64,000 nucleotides of DNA from an uncultured Butyricicoccus sp. (lineage in GTDB: Bacteria; Bacillota; Clostridia; Oscillospirales; Butyricicoccaceae): the NCBI GenBank assembly GCA_934532985.1, contig CAKTAV010000002.1:62001-126000 (forward strand), given 5' to 3'. Position 1 is the stretch's first letter. Every line of letters begins with the position of its first letter. Positions 53,890 through 62,010 of the stretch are shown one piece after another. A program made the position numbers and the translations under genes. A model generated the notes under the pieces. That model had not been told where the DNA came from, ran no database searches, and saw only the letters and a list, made by a program, of their open reading frames with translations.

Positions 53890-54585
53890 AAAAATAAGGA
53901 TGGTGGCAGCAGAAAAAGGTAATCTTACGGCTTGAGGTTCGGTTGGATTTCCCCGAGGACTGCCACCCGTCGCCGTGATGGAGGTTTCCCATTATAGTCC
54001 AAGGCGGTGCGTTACCGCATCCGCGACCGAATTGCCACTTAGTCCGTACTGCAACCCTTTTTCTGCCCACAATGGACAGCCTAGGTAATTTCTACAACAG
54101 CTCCCGCATATCTTAGCCTCTTTTGCAGCCGAGGTTTCACCGATCAATACAGCCGCTGCCGTGGCCACAGCAGCGGTCTGCGGACATCCGATTCACCCCG
54201 ACCACTCAAGGCAGGCTACTCTGCACACAGCGTTTTGGCTTGCAATTGCAATTTCAAGTTCTCGCTCTCCAAATGAGGGGATCGCAAGAGATATACATAT
54301 GCGCGCCGCCGCACCGCAATACAGGTTTTATCCTGGTCCGTAACACATCCGTCAATCGCAATGAATGATGTTTAGGTGTGCCACAGAGGCAGGTCTCCAC
54401 GGCAATTGGGTCATGATTTCATGCCATTGAAAGATGCCCAAAAGCCTTAACCCCCAGCATCCACCCCAAACTGGGCGTAAGAAGCAAACACCAGGGACTT
54501 CATCGATGTGCCTGTCTACGGATTTTTAGGCCCGTCTTAGGACATACCGAAACTGACTAGGATACTGCGCCACCTTATATAACTT
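53890..54585 (-). ncRNA. ole: OLE RNA (ornate large extremophilic RNA) candidate
   Basis: A gene-free stretch of about 700 bases, rich in complementary segments. Minus-strand reading starts after a plausible promoter at about 54585 and ends just before oapA. The 5' end (complement of 54565-54578) can pair with the 3' end (complement of 53894-53912), closing the whole RNA with a terminal stem. Further hairpins include CCGCTGCTGTGG...-type arms near 54160 and the GGTGGCAG/CTGCCACC pair near the 3' end. Its position directly upstream of a DUF21-like membrane protein and dxs-tlyA-nadK-argR-recN is the known OLE locus. No ORF of quality overlaps. Exact ends are inferred; primary-sequence match was not computed. 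Confidence 0.82.
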
Positions 54586-54590
54586 ACCAT

Positions 54591-54620
54591 ATTCTACGCA
54601 GAAATGCAAGATTCCGTCAC
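54591..54620 (-). promoter_or_regulatory. Predicted promoter of the OLE RNA operon
   Basis: Minus strand: -35 GTGACG (54615-54620), 18-base spacer, -10 TAGAAT (54591-54596), placing the start near the terminal stem of the RNA. Confidence 0.5.
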
Positions 54621-54655
54621 GCATAAATATGCATTTGCGTATAAACGTACCCATT

Positions 54656-54685
54656 TTGCATGTTTTTTTACAGATTGGACATACT
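54656..54685 (+). promoter_or_regulatory. Predicted promoter of the DUF378 gene
   Basis: -35 TTGCAT (54656-54661), 18-base spacer, -10 CATACT (54680-54685), divergent from the OLE promoter. Confidence 0.45.
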
Positions 54686-54719
54686 TCTAGGGAACATCAC
54701 CGCAAAGGAGGTTTAGAAA

Positions 54720-54914
54720 ATGAATAAGCTCGTTCTTGCGCTGGTCATTATCGGTGCGATCAATTGGGGCTGTATTGGCTTCTTTGGCTTGGATGTCGTC
54801 GGCGCGCTGTTTGGCGGACAGGGTTCCGTGATTAGCCGCATTATTTTTGCCGTCGTCGGTCTGGCAGGTCTGTGGGCCTGCACGTTCTTTCCAAAGCTGT
54901 CGGACAAGCAGTAA
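54720..54914 (+). CDS. DUF378 small membrane protein (YuzA-like)
   Basis: A 64-residue protein with two membrane helices: LVLALVIIGAINWGCIGFFGLDVV and VISRIIFAVVGLAGLWACTFF. The INWGxxG motif defines DUF378. Function unknown. AAAGGAGG precedes ATG 54720. Monocistronic, with a hairpin shared with the convergent gene downstream. Confidence 0.92.
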   Translation: MNKLVLALVIIGAINWGCIGFFGLDVVGALFGGQGSVISRIIFAVVGLAGLWACTFFPKLSDKQ

Positions 54915-54927
54915 TTCCCTATCCAAA

Positions 54928-54976
54928 CGAAAAGCGGCAGACTGCATTCCATGGGAACACAGGCTGCCGCTTTGGT
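54928..54976. terminator. Bidirectional hairpin terminator
   Basis: AAAGCGGCAG pairs with CTGCCGCTTT across 23 bases, between the convergent DUF378 and flavin-binding protein genes. Confidence 0.7.
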
Positions 54977-54991
54977 ATGTATCGCAGCTTC

Positions 54992-55474
54992 TCAGCGGGT
55001 TTTGCAGCTCCAATCGGAAATCTCCAGACGAAGAACCGTCACGCGGTTGACGGCGCTGTCCAAAAACGTCCAGTCGCTGCGCTGAGTGTAGTGGCGCATC
55101 ACACACTGCAAGCCTTCTTGAATGTGCTCCGGCTCGGTAATCAAGCTCACCGTGCCGTGACCCATAATACTGGCATAGGAGAAGGAGTAGGTACATGCCA
55201 CATCCTTATTTGCCAGCGTCATTTTGTGCTTGCAGTCCATCTCAAAGCTGACATTCGGATTTTCCCGAAGCAAGTCGATCTTCTTGCCTTCCTTCGCGCC
55301 GTGGAAATACAGCACCAACTTACCGTTTTCCTCTTGATAGCCAAAGTTCAGCGGCAGGATGTACACACCCTCACCATCACGCATGCCGATGCGGCAAATA
55401 TCGCAGGCCTCCATGAACTCCAGCATCTGCTTGTAGTCCGTTACTTCCCATTCAGAACGTCTCATCGGTCTCAT
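54992..55474 (-). CDS. Pyridoxamine 5'-phosphate oxidase-like flavin-binding protein (NimA type)
   Basis: A 160-residue split-barrel protein: MRRSEWEVTDYKQMLEFMEACDICRIGMRDGEGVYILPLNFGYQEENGKLVLYFHGAKEGKKIDLLRENPNVSFEMD. This is the NimA/5-nitroimidazole-resistance-like branch of the PNPOx superfamily, which binds FMN or heme. Reaction unknown. AAGGAG lies before ATG 55474. Confidence 0.9.
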   Translation of the reverse strand: MRPMRRSEWEVTDYKQMLEFMEACDICRIGMRDGEGVYILPLNFGYQEENGKLVLYFHGAKEGKKIDLLRENPNVSFEMDCKHKMTLANKDVACTYSFSYASIMGHGTVSLITEPEHIQEGLQCVMRHYTQRSDWTFLDSAVNRVTVLRLEISDWSCKTR

Positions 55475-55574
55475 TGTTGTACTCCTTTTGTGTTGTTCGT
55501 GTTGCGTATTGCAATTTCAAGAAAAGACCGACATAAGCCGGTCTTTTCTCTTTCTATCACATTGTCTGCGGGAA

Positions 55575-56789
55575 TTACTTAGCAGCCTCTGCCTCTTCTA
55601 CCAGACGCTTGGTATCTTCTGCGATAACCAGCTCCTCGTTGGTCGGGATAACCAGAACGCGAACGCGTGCGTAGTCTACCGAGATATCCATCTGGCGGCC
55701 ACGGTACTTGTTCTTCTCCGGGTCGATCTTGATGCCAAGGTACTCCATGTGCTCACAAACATCCCAGCGAACCGAGCGGTCGTTCTCACCAACGCCTGCG
55801 GTGAATACGATCGCATCAACGCCGCCCATCTCTGCGATGTAGGAGCCGATAATCTTCTTAACCGACAGGTTGAACATGTCCTTTGCCAGCTTTGCACGCT
55901 GGTTGCCCTCGTCGATGGCTGCGTCCAGATCACGGAAGTCAGAGGAAACGCCGGAGATACCCAGCATACCGGACTTCTTGTTCAGGATCTCGATGACCTC
56001 TTCTGCGCTCTTGTTCTCATGCTCACAGAGGAAGGAGATGATTGCCGGATCCAAGTTACCGGCACGGGTGCCCATCGGCAGACCGTCCAGCGGGGTGAAG
56101 CCCATCGAAGTATCCATCGACTTGCCGCCCTTGATTGCGGTGATGGAAGAGCCGTTGCCCAGATGGCAGGTGATGATGCGCAGATTCTCTACCGGGATGC
56201 CCAGCATTTCGGAAGCCTGCTTGGAAACGTACTTATGAGAGGTGCCGTGGAAGCCGTAGCGGCGAATCTTGTACTTTTCATAGTACTCATACGGCAGAGC
56301 GTACATGTAGTTCTCCTGCGCCATGGACTGATGGAATGCGGTATCAAATACAGCAACCTGCGGGATGTCCGCGCCCATAACGTCCTTGCACGCACCGATA
56401 CCGATCAGGTTTGCGGTGTTGTGGAGAGGTGCCAGCGGGATGCAGGCCTCAATTGCCTTGATAACATCGTCGTTGATCAGAACGGAATCTGCGAAGTACT
56501 CACCACCGTGTACGACACGATGGCCAACGGCGTCGATTTCCTTCATGGAGGAGATAACGCCCCACTCCTTGTCAACCAGAATGTTGATGACAGCGCGGAT
56601 TGCGTCTGCGTGATCCTTCATCGGAATGTTTTCAACAAACTTTTCGGTCTTGTTCGGGTTCGTGTGAGTCAGGCGACCATCGATGCCGATTCTCTCGCAC
56701 AGGCCCTTTGCCAGTACTTCCTTGGTGTCCATGTTGAACAGCTGATACTTCAGCGAAGAGCTGCCCGCGTTGATAACAAGAACATTCAT
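55575..56789 (-). CDS. ackA: Acetate kinase
   Basis: A 404-residue enzyme of full length converting acetyl-phosphate and ADP to acetate and ATP. Motifs: [64 protein letters not shown] and [19 protein letters not shown] lies before ATG 56789. No pta is adjacent. Its promoter interlocks with that of the divergent tmcAL gene. Confidence 0.98.
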   Translation of the reverse strand: MNVLVINAGSSSLKYQLFNMDTKEVLAKGLCERIGIDGRLTHTNPNKTEKFVENIPMKDHADAIRAVINILVDKEWGVISSMKEIDAVGHRVVHGGEYFADSVLINDDVIKAIEACIPLAPLHNTANLIGIGACKDVMGADIPQVAVFDTAFHQSMAQENYMYALPYEYYEKYKIRRYGFHGTSHKYVSKQASEMLGIPVENLRIITCHLGNGSSITAIKGGKSMDTSMGFTPLDGLPMGTRAGNLDPAIISFLCEHENKSAEEVIEILNKKSGMLGISGVSSDFRDLDAAIDEGNQRAKLAKDMFNLSVKKIIGSYIAEMGGVDAIVFTAGVGENDRSVRWDVCEHMEYLGIKIDPEKNKYRGRQMDISVDYARVRVLVIPTNEELVIAEDTKRLVEEAEAAK

Positions 56790-56830
56790 TTTCTTTCAAA
56801 CTCCTTATTATAAAAACTATCGAATTGACA

Positions 56831-56859
56831 TTGCAACCACTCCAAAATCAGAGTACAAT
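56831..56859 (+). promoter_or_regulatory. Promoter of tmcAL
   Basis: -35 TTGCAA (56831-56836), 17-base spacer, -10 TACAAT (56854-56859). Confidence 0.7.
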
Positions 56860-56873
56860 GGTTTCGTAATTTT

Positions 56874-56902
56874 ATTCTACACCAAAACAAATAATTTCTC
56901 AA
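56874..56902 (-). promoter_or_regulatory. Promoter of ackA
   Basis: Minus strand: -35 TTGAGA (56897-56902), 17-base spacer, -10 TAGAAT (56874-56879) with extended TG. It lies downstream of the tmcAL promoter, so each transcript starts by running through the other promoter. Confidence 0.72.
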
Positions 56903-56932
56903 CCATTTCCAATCTAAAATTTGGAGGAATCT

Positions 56933-58081
56933 ATGGATGTTTGCGGCATAATCGCAGAATACAACCCCTTCCATGGCGGACACGCCTATCAATGTGCCCA
57001 AATTCGCACGCAAATTCCCGGCTGTGCGATTGTTTCTGTTATGAGCGGCAATTACGTTCAGCGCGGTGAACCGGCAATTTGGGAGAAATATCAGCGTGCT
57101 GAATTGTCGGTTCGCTCCGGTGGACCGGATCTGATTTTGGAGCTATCGCTTCCCGCGGTGCTCAGCTCAGCGGAGTTTTTTGCTCGCGGCGGTGTGCAGC
57201 AGCTGCTTGCCACTGGCCTGCTCACCCATCTGTCGTTTGGCAGCGAGTGCGGTGACACCACTTTATTGCAGCGCGCTGCACATCTATCGGACAGTCCGAC
57301 CTTTTCGGAGGCACGCCAGCGACAGCTGGAACACGGTCTCGGCTATGCCGCCGCCGCCGAAGCCGCCATGCGGGAGCTGGCGCCGGACTGTGCTCCCCTG
57401 CTGGCCTCTCCCAATGACACACTGGGTATTCAATATCTCCGTGCGCTGGGCAATGCGCCGGTTGCGCCGGTTCCCATTCGCCGCGTCGGCGCACGCCATG
57501 ACGGCGCGCCGGAGCAGTCGGTTCCGTCTGCTTCGTGGCTGCGGCAAAAAATGCACGCGCAGGAAGATATTCACGAGTTTTTTTCCTTCACCACTGATAC
57601 ATGGGAACGACACACACCCGCTGACTATGACCGTGAAATGATGGCCTATCTTCGCCGTCTGTCGCCCGAACAGTGGGCGGAGGTGTCCGGCATTTCTGAG
57701 GGACTGGAATTTCGCCTGCATCGCGCGGTTCACGACAGCAGGACACTAGCGGAAACCGTACAGGCCGCCTGCGCCAAGCGTTATCCCACCAGCCGAATCC
57801 GCCGCTTGATACTATGTTCCTATCTCGGCATCACAGGGTCGCTTGCCGCCCTTTCACCACAGTATCTTCGTGTGCTGGCATTTAACGACACGGGACGTGC
57901 GCTTCTGCGTGGGATAAAGGCACACGGTACTCTGCCGATCATCACCAAGCCGCTTGCTGCAAAAGAGCTTTCCGGCGACGCGCAGACGCTTTGGAACCTT
58001 GATATGCTGGCAGATGATTTGTACCACAGCGGCAAGCCAAGCGGAAGCGGCTGGCGGCAAAATCCGTTTTATCTGCGCTGA
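56933..58081 (+). CDS. tmcAL: tRNA(Met) cytidine acetate ligase
   Basis: A 382-residue member of the TmcAL/YlbM family (formerly DUF795), which uses acetate and ATP to form N4-acetylcytidine at the wobble position of elongator tRNA-Met. N-terminal nucleotidyltransferase-like motif IAEYNPFHGGHAYQ and SGNYVQRGEPAIWEKYQRAEL are diagnostic; SPNDTLGIQYLRAL follows. TTGGAGGAA precedes ATG 56933. Divergent from acetate kinase, whose product acetate is its substrate. Confidence 0.93.
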   Translation: MDVCGIIAEYNPFHGGHAYQCAQIRTQIPGCAIVSVMSGNYVQRGEPAIWEKYQRAELSVRSGGPDLILELSLPAVLSSAEFFARGGVQQLLATGLLTHLSFGSECGDTTLLQRAAHLSDSPTFSEARQRQLEHGLGYAAAAEAAMRELAPDCAPLLASPNDTLGIQYLRALGNAPVAPVPIRRVGARHDGAPEQSVPSASWLRQKMHAQEDIHEFFSFTTDTWERHTPADYDREMMAYLRRLSPEQWAEVSGISEGLEFRLHRAVHDSRTLAETVQAACAKRYPTSRIRRLILCSYLGITGSLAALSPQYLRVLAFNDTGRALLRGIKAHGTLPIITKPLAAKELSGDAQTLWNLDMLADDLYHSGKPSGSGWRQNPFYLR

Positions 58082-58141
58082 GCTTATTTTGCTGCACTTT
58101 GGGAAAAGCGAACGATTTCCCCGATTCTAACGGCTGGTGCT

Positions 58142-58170
58142 TGTTTTTTATCGATAATTGTTGTATCATA
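58142..58170 (+). promoter_or_regulatory. Promoter of the nitroreductase gene
   Basis: -35 TTGTTT (58142-58147), 17-base spacer, -10 TATCAT (58165-58170). The -10 lies inside the first of two palindromes. Confidence 0.6.
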
Positions 58171-58198
58171 CAAATGTAATTTTGAATGTACGATACAT
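58163..58198. promoter_or_regulatory. Two TGTA-N3-TACA palindromes, predicted operator
   Basis: TGTATCATACA (58163-58173) and TGTACGATACA (58188-58198) share the same half-sites and are centred 25 bases apart. The first covers the -10 and the second the start region, as expected for a dimeric repressor. Confidence 0.65.
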
Positions 58199-58238
58199 CA
58201 AATCGAATAGATCAATGTCAAAAGGAGGACAATACAAC

Positions 58239-58775
58239 ATGGATTTGATTGAAGGCATTAAGGGCCGCCGCAGTGTCCGCAAATTTCAGGACAAGGCTGT
58301 ACCGCATGACGTACTGCAACAGGTCATTGACACCGCGGCATATGCTCCGACGTGGAAGAACACGCAGATCAACCGCTATGTTGCGATTGAAGGACGTGAC
58401 AAGGTTGACTACATCGCCAAGGAATATGCACCGTTTAACCTCAAGACGCTGAGCAATACCCCGTTGCTCATCGCGCAGACGTTCGTTAAGAACCGCTCCG
58501 GCTTTGAGCGCGACGGTTCGTACACGACTGACCGCGAAGACGGCTGGCAGATGTATGACTGTGGCATCGGTGCACAGACACTGGCGCTGGCAGCACACGA
58601 AGCCGGTCTGGGAACGGTTATTATGGGCATTTTTGACCGCATCGGTCTTCAGAAGTATCTGGAGATTCCGGAAGATCAGGAGCTGATCGCTCTGATCGCT
58701 GTCGGTTATCCGGATGAAGAGCCGGTTGCACCACGCCGCAAGCTGAGTGATGTCATTCTGCGCTACGCGGACTAA
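58239..58775 (+). CDS. Nitroreductase family protein
   Basis: A 178-residue FMN-dependent oxidoreductase: MDLIEGIKGRRSVRKFQDKAVPHDVLQQVIDTAAYAPTWKNTQINRYV at the N-terminus (FMN phosphate contacts), DCGIGAQTLALAAHEAGLGTVIMGIFD, and EDQELIALIAVGYPDEEP. Physiological substrate unknown; related enzymes reduce quinones, nitro compounds or flavins. ATG 58239 is chosen behind AAAGGAGG. The operator-like palindromes suggest control by a repressor outside the window. Confidence 0.93.
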   Translation: MDLIEGIKGRRSVRKFQDKAVPHDVLQQVIDTAAYAPTWKNTQINRYVAIEGRDKVDYIAKEYAPFNLKTLSNTPLLIAQTFVKNRSGFERDGSYTTDREDGWQMYDCGIGAQTLALAAHEAGLGTVIMGIFDRIGLQKYLEIPEDQELIALIAVGYPDEEPVAPRRKLSDVILRYAD

Positions 58776-58796
58776 GACTATAAGATTAGACGAAGG

Positions 58797-58830
58797 AAAA
58801 AGGACGGCAATCAATCGCCGTCCTTTTCTT
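58797..58830. terminator. Bidirectional terminator
   Basis: AAAAGGACGG pairs with CCGTCCTTTT across a short loop with T-rich flanks, between the convergent nitroreductase and MATE genes. Confidence 0.85.
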
Positions 58831-60194
58831 TATGGAATATGGGTCAGCTGCTTTTGCATTCTCTTTAAGAAAACATATCCTACCAGACAGGCAGCTGCTT
58901 CTGTAATTGGAAATGCCCACCAAATGAGCGACACACCCGCTTGACCATTTCGGACAAGCACGGAAAAAGCTCCGGCAAGCGGCAGAATAATCACAAGCTG
59001 TCGTAAAAGCGAAATGATTAACGACTGTATACCGCCGTTCAGTGCCTGATAAATTCCCTGATACGCAACGTTGATTCCCGCAAACAGGAAGCTGATCGAA
59101 ATCACGCGCATTGCGCTGATAAAATATTCTCTCGATCCTCCCGCATTAAACAGCGTCGCAAACGCGTCGGGGAAAATCTCCGTGACGGCAATGCCGAAAA
59201 TCATCAGCGCAATGGTATAAATCAGACCATACTTGATGCCATCCTGAATTCTCCTTTGATCCAACATGCCATACGAAAACGCGATAATCGGCGTGATTGC
59301 ATCGCGCAAGCCAAACGCGAGGAACAGGACAAACTGCTGAACCTTATAGAACAGGCCGTAAGCCGTCTGCGCCGATGGATTAAATTTCAGAATCAGGTTC
59401 ATCGCATATACCATAATGGACATCAATGCCTGCGCGATAATTGCCGGAAGTCCAATCGCATAGATTTGCTTGATAATCGCGCGATCGGGCTTCATATACT
59501 TTGTTCCATGCTCAAATTCCTTATTTAATTTGGTATGAAACACAAACAGAAGCAATGCCGACGCAACCTGTCCGATAACAGTTGCATACGCAGCGCCTTT
59601 TACGCCCATTTCCGGAACAGGCCCAATGCCATAAATCATAATCGGGTCGAGAATAATATTCACCACTGCGCCGACCACCTGTCCAATAGTCGAATACAAG
59701 GACCGTCCGGTCGCCTGAAGCAGCTTCTCAAACAAGGAGAAAAAGATGATTCCAAACGAAATCACACAGCAGATGGTCAGATAACTGGTTCCCATTGCAA
59801 TCACTTCATTATCTACCGTCTGCGAAGCGATATACGCCTTCACGCCAAAGATACCAAACAGCAGACAAGCTACATAAATAATCACTCCGAGAAACAGGCT
59901 GTTTCCGGCCACCTTTGCTGCCTTTTCCGGATTTCCCTGTCCCAGTGTGCGGGCAAGAAGTGCATTCGTTCCCACGCCGGTTCCGATTCCCACGGCGACC
60001 ATAAGCATCTGCACCGGAAACACCAAGGTCAGTGCATTTAAGGCTGCTTCACTGCCCACACGCATGTTTCCTACAAATGCACTGTCTACAATATTGTAGA
60101 CTGCCTGCAACACCATGGATAAAATCATCGGAATCCCCATGTGAACCATCAGCCTGTTTACCGGCATATCCCTCATTTTATTGTTTTCTGCCAT
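58830..60194 (-). CDS. MATE-family multidrug efflux transporter
   Basis: A 454-residue transporter with twelve predicted helices, of the MATE/NorM-MepA type: [42 protein letters not shown] at the start, then a second homologous half beginning [26 protein letters not shown]. It exports organic cations by Na+ or H+ antiport. AAAAAAGGAGA precedes the start region. It is preceded by a leader with two tandem hairpins that probably control it. Confidence 0.93.
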   Translation of the reverse strand: MAENNKMRDMPVNRLMVHMGIPMILSMVLQAVYNIVDSAFVGNMRVGSEAALNALTLVFPVQMLMVAVGIGTGVGTNALLARTLGQGNPEKAAKVAGNSLFLGVIIYVACLLFGIFGVKAYIASQTVDNEVIAMGTSYLTICCVISFGIIFFSLFEKLLQATGRSLYSTIGQVVGAVVNIILDPIMIYGIGPVPEMGVKGAAYATVIGQVASALLLFVFHTKLNKEFEHGTKYMKPDRAIIKQIYAIGLPAIIAQALMSIMVYAMNLILKFNPSAQTAYGLFYKVQQFVLFLAFGLRDAITPIIAFSYGMLDQRRIQDGIKYGLIYTIALMIFGIAVTEIFPDAFATLFNAGGSREYFISAMRVISISFLFAGINVAYQGIYQALNGGIQSLIISLLRQLVIILPLAGAFSVLVRNGQAGVSLIWWAFPITEAAACLVGYVFLKRMQKQLTHIP

Positions 60195-60225
60195 TTACTC
60201 TACGTCTCCTTTTTTCACCAAAAAA

Positions 60226-60342
60226 ATACGCCTATCAGAATAAGTTGGACTTACGCTGACAGGCGACACACTTTTTTAATGGCAAATATAAAATTGAAAA
60301 CGAGCAGCAAGAAACTGGACTTACGCTGACTTGCTGCTCGTT
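60226..60342 (-). promoter_or_regulatory. Two-hairpin leader of the MATE gene, candidate guanidine-class riboswitch
   Basis: The predicted transcript starts near 60343. Hairpin 1 (60301-60340) has an 11-bp stem CGAGCAGCAAG/CTTGCTGCTCG; hairpin 2 (60230-60266) a 10-bp stem CGCCTGTCAG/CTGATAGGCG. Both carry the identical 15 bases GTCAGCGTAAGTCCA (complement at 60316-60330 and 60246-60260) at stem end and loop, and each is followed by a T-tract (TTTTCAATTTT; TATTTTTTT). Conserved loops on terminator-like stems before a MATE gene fit a ligand-controlled transcription switch; guanidine-IV (mepA) is the best guess, unverified. Confidence 0.6.
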
Positions 60343-60349
60343 TACCACA

Positions 60350-60378
60350 ATTATATTTCCTATTTTCTCAGAAGTCAA
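60350..60378 (-). promoter_or_regulatory. Promoter of the MATE gene
   Basis: Minus strand: -35 TTGACT (60373-60378), 17-base spacer, perfect -10 TATAAT (60350-60355). Confidence 0.8.
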
Positions 60379-60417
60379 ACAAAATTTTCTTGTCCTTGCT
60401 GTGGTTAGGAGCGTTGG

Positions 60418-61143
60418 CTATATTTCGCTGTCCGACATCCATTTCCGCAGCTTCTCCAACACCTTCTTTTCTAGCCGTGATACCTGCACCTGCGAGACGC
60501 CCAGCTCCAGCGCACATTGCTGCTGCGTTTGCGCGCGGAAATAGCGCAGGAGCAGCAGCTTTTTTTCGCGCGGCAACAGCTTTTCCATCGCCTCCCGCAG
60601 GGCGAGATGCTCGAAAAACTGCTCCTGCTGTGTGTCGTCCACAAGAACCTGTTCCAGCGTGCCGCCGTCATCGCCCAGCGGCCGCTGTAGATAATCCGCC
60701 GGAAGCACTGCGGTTTCAGTCGCGGCAATTTCTTCCGCCGGAAGATCCAGTCGGGCAGACAGCTCCGACAGCGTCGGTTCCTCTCCGGTCTGCCGCATGA
60801 CCTCCTCCCGCACGCGCGCAATGCGCATCGCGTTGCTCTTCGTGGAACGGCTGACCTTAATCAATCCATCGTCCCGCAAAAAGCGGCGAATCTCCCCGAT
60901 AATTTTCGGAACAGCGTAGGTCGAAAATTGCGTCCCGTACTGCGTATCAAAGCCCTGTATCGCCTTGATTAAGCCGATGCAGCCGAGCTGAAATAAATCC
61001 TCACGCTCCACACCGCGTCCGGCATATCGCCCGACGATGCTCCACACCAATGGGGTGTTGGCCTGTACCAGCTCTTCCAATGCGCAGTCCTCGCCGGCCT
61101 GTGCGCGTTCGATCAGCGCAAACCGTTCCTCACGCATGGGCAT
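60418..61143 (-). CDS. sigF: Sporulation sigma factor SigF
   Basis: A 241-residue forespore sigma factor (SpoIIAC). Region 2 (NTPLVWSIVGRYAGRGVEREDLFQLGCIGLIKAIQGFDTQYGTQFSTYAVPKIIGEIRRFLRDDGLIKVSRS), region 3, and region 4 with the helix-turn-helix FRAQTQQQCALELGVSQVQVSRLEKKVLEKLRKW are present. It is held inactive by SpoIIAB until released. Start overlaps spoIIAB by 14 bases; ATG 61137 is an alternative. Confidence 0.95.
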   Translation of the reverse strand: MPMREERFALIERAQAGEDCALEELVQANTPLVWSIVGRYAGRGVEREDLFQLGCIGLIKAIQGFDTQYGTQFSTYAVPKIIGEIRRFLRDDGLIKVSRSTKSNAMRIARVREEVMRQTGEEPTLSELSARLDLPAEEIAATETAVLPADYLQRPLGDDGGTLEQVLVDDTQQEQFFEHLALREAMEKLLPREKKLLLLRYFRAQTQQQCALELGVSQVQVSRLEKKVLEKLRKWMSDSEI

Positions 61144-61582
61144 GACACGGTCGGAGCGGAATGTGTTTTGTCATAGTCACCTGCGTGCCAATTCCTTCCC
61201 GTGAAGAGACTCGAACACGATCCATGAACGTCTCCATAATGGTAAATCCCATACCAGAGCGCTCCGCATCGCCGGTGGTAAACAGCGGCTCTCGTGCCTT
61301 TGTGACGTCCGCAATGCCACATCCCTTGTCCTTAATCTGAATGCGCAGGTCACCGGTGTCAAAAATACACGCTGTCATCGTGATGCTGCCGCTGCTGTCG
61401 CGGTACGCATGAACAATACAATTGGTCACCGCCTCGCTGACCGCTGTTTTGATGTCATTGAGTTCCTCCATGGTCGGGTCCATTTGTGCAGCAAAGGCGG
61501 CAATCACCTGACGCGCAAACGCCTCATTGCACGATCGGCTGTCGAATTTCAAGCTCATGCGATTACGTTCCATTCTTCCCAC
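61130..61582 (-). CDS. spoIIAB: Anti-sigma F factor / kinase SpoIIAB
   Basis: A 150-residue GHKL kinase: LNDIKTAVSEAVTNCIVHAY (N-box), IQIKDKGCGIADV (G1) and SGMGFTIMETFMDRVRV (G2). It binds SigF and phosphorylates SpoIIAA. The frame can start at GTG 61582 behind AAGGAGGTGA or ATG 61573; I use the GTG. Overlaps spoIIAA by 20 bases. Confidence 0.95.
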   Translation of the reverse strand: MGRMERNRMSLKFDSRSCNEAFARQVIAAFAAQMDPTMEELNDIKTAVSEAVTNCIVHAYRDSSGSITMTACIFDTGDLRIQIKDKGCGIADVTKAREPLFTTGDAERSGMGFTIMETFMDRVRVSSREGIGTQVTMTKHIPLRPCHAHA

Positions 61583-61928
61583 TAGTGGTCACCTCCTTTT
61601 CTTCCAATACCACCGGGATCGTCGGTTCAAATCGAATGCGTGACGTCAGTCCGGCCGCGCGAAAAATTCGCATCGCAAACGGCGGTGCGCCTACCACGCA
61701 CAGAGTCTGTCCCGCGCCCAATATACTGCGCTGGGCGTTCATAACCACCGCAATACCGGAGCTGTCCATAAAGGTCAGCGTGGAGAAATCCAGAAAAATG
61801 CGGTCGGTGGAATACAATGCCATAATCTTCTCTAAGTACTCAATGCAATGTCCGGCCTCGTGATGATCCAGCTCCCCGCTGAATCGAATCAAGATACCCT
61901 CTTGAATCCGGTTGTGTGAAATATTCAT
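61563..61928 (-). CDS. spoIIAA: Anti-anti-sigma factor SpoIIAA
   Basis: A 121-residue STAS-domain protein. The phosphorylated serine sits in TFMDSSGIAVVMNA. When dephosphorylated it displaces SigF from SpoIIAB. GAGAGGAAG precedes ATG 61928; an in-frame ATG at 61949 has no site. First gene of the spoIIA operon. No clear sigma-H promoter was seen before it. Confidence 0.95.
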   Translation of the reverse strand: MNISHNRIQEGILIRFSGELDHHEAGHCIEYLEKIMALYSTDRIFLDFSTLTFMDSSGIAVVMNAQRSILGAGQTLCVVGAPPFAMRIFRAAGLTSRIRFEPTIPVVLEEKEVTTSGKNGT

Positions 61929-61948
61929 AATGCTTCCTCTCCGTGACA

Positions 61949-61985
61949 TAAAAAATAGAGCCGCCCCATTGGGACAGCTCTATTA
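61949..61985 (-). terminator. Terminator between folC and spoIIAA
   Basis: ATAGAGC and GCTCTAT close a hairpin with inner CCC/GGG pairs; a T-run follows on the minus strand. Confidence 0.75.
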
Positions 61986-62010
61986 TAAAAAAATTTTCGT
62001 TCTGTTCTTG

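Noticed and set aside
53890..54585. tmRNA, RNase P RNA or SRP RNA in the large non-coding gap
   Set aside because: No tRNA-like ends, tag ORF, RNase P core motif or SRP tetraloop motif were found; gene context points to OLE instead.
55488..56813. 441-codon open frame antisense to ackA
   Set aside because: Fully overlapped by acetate kinase and with no family features; a shadow frame.
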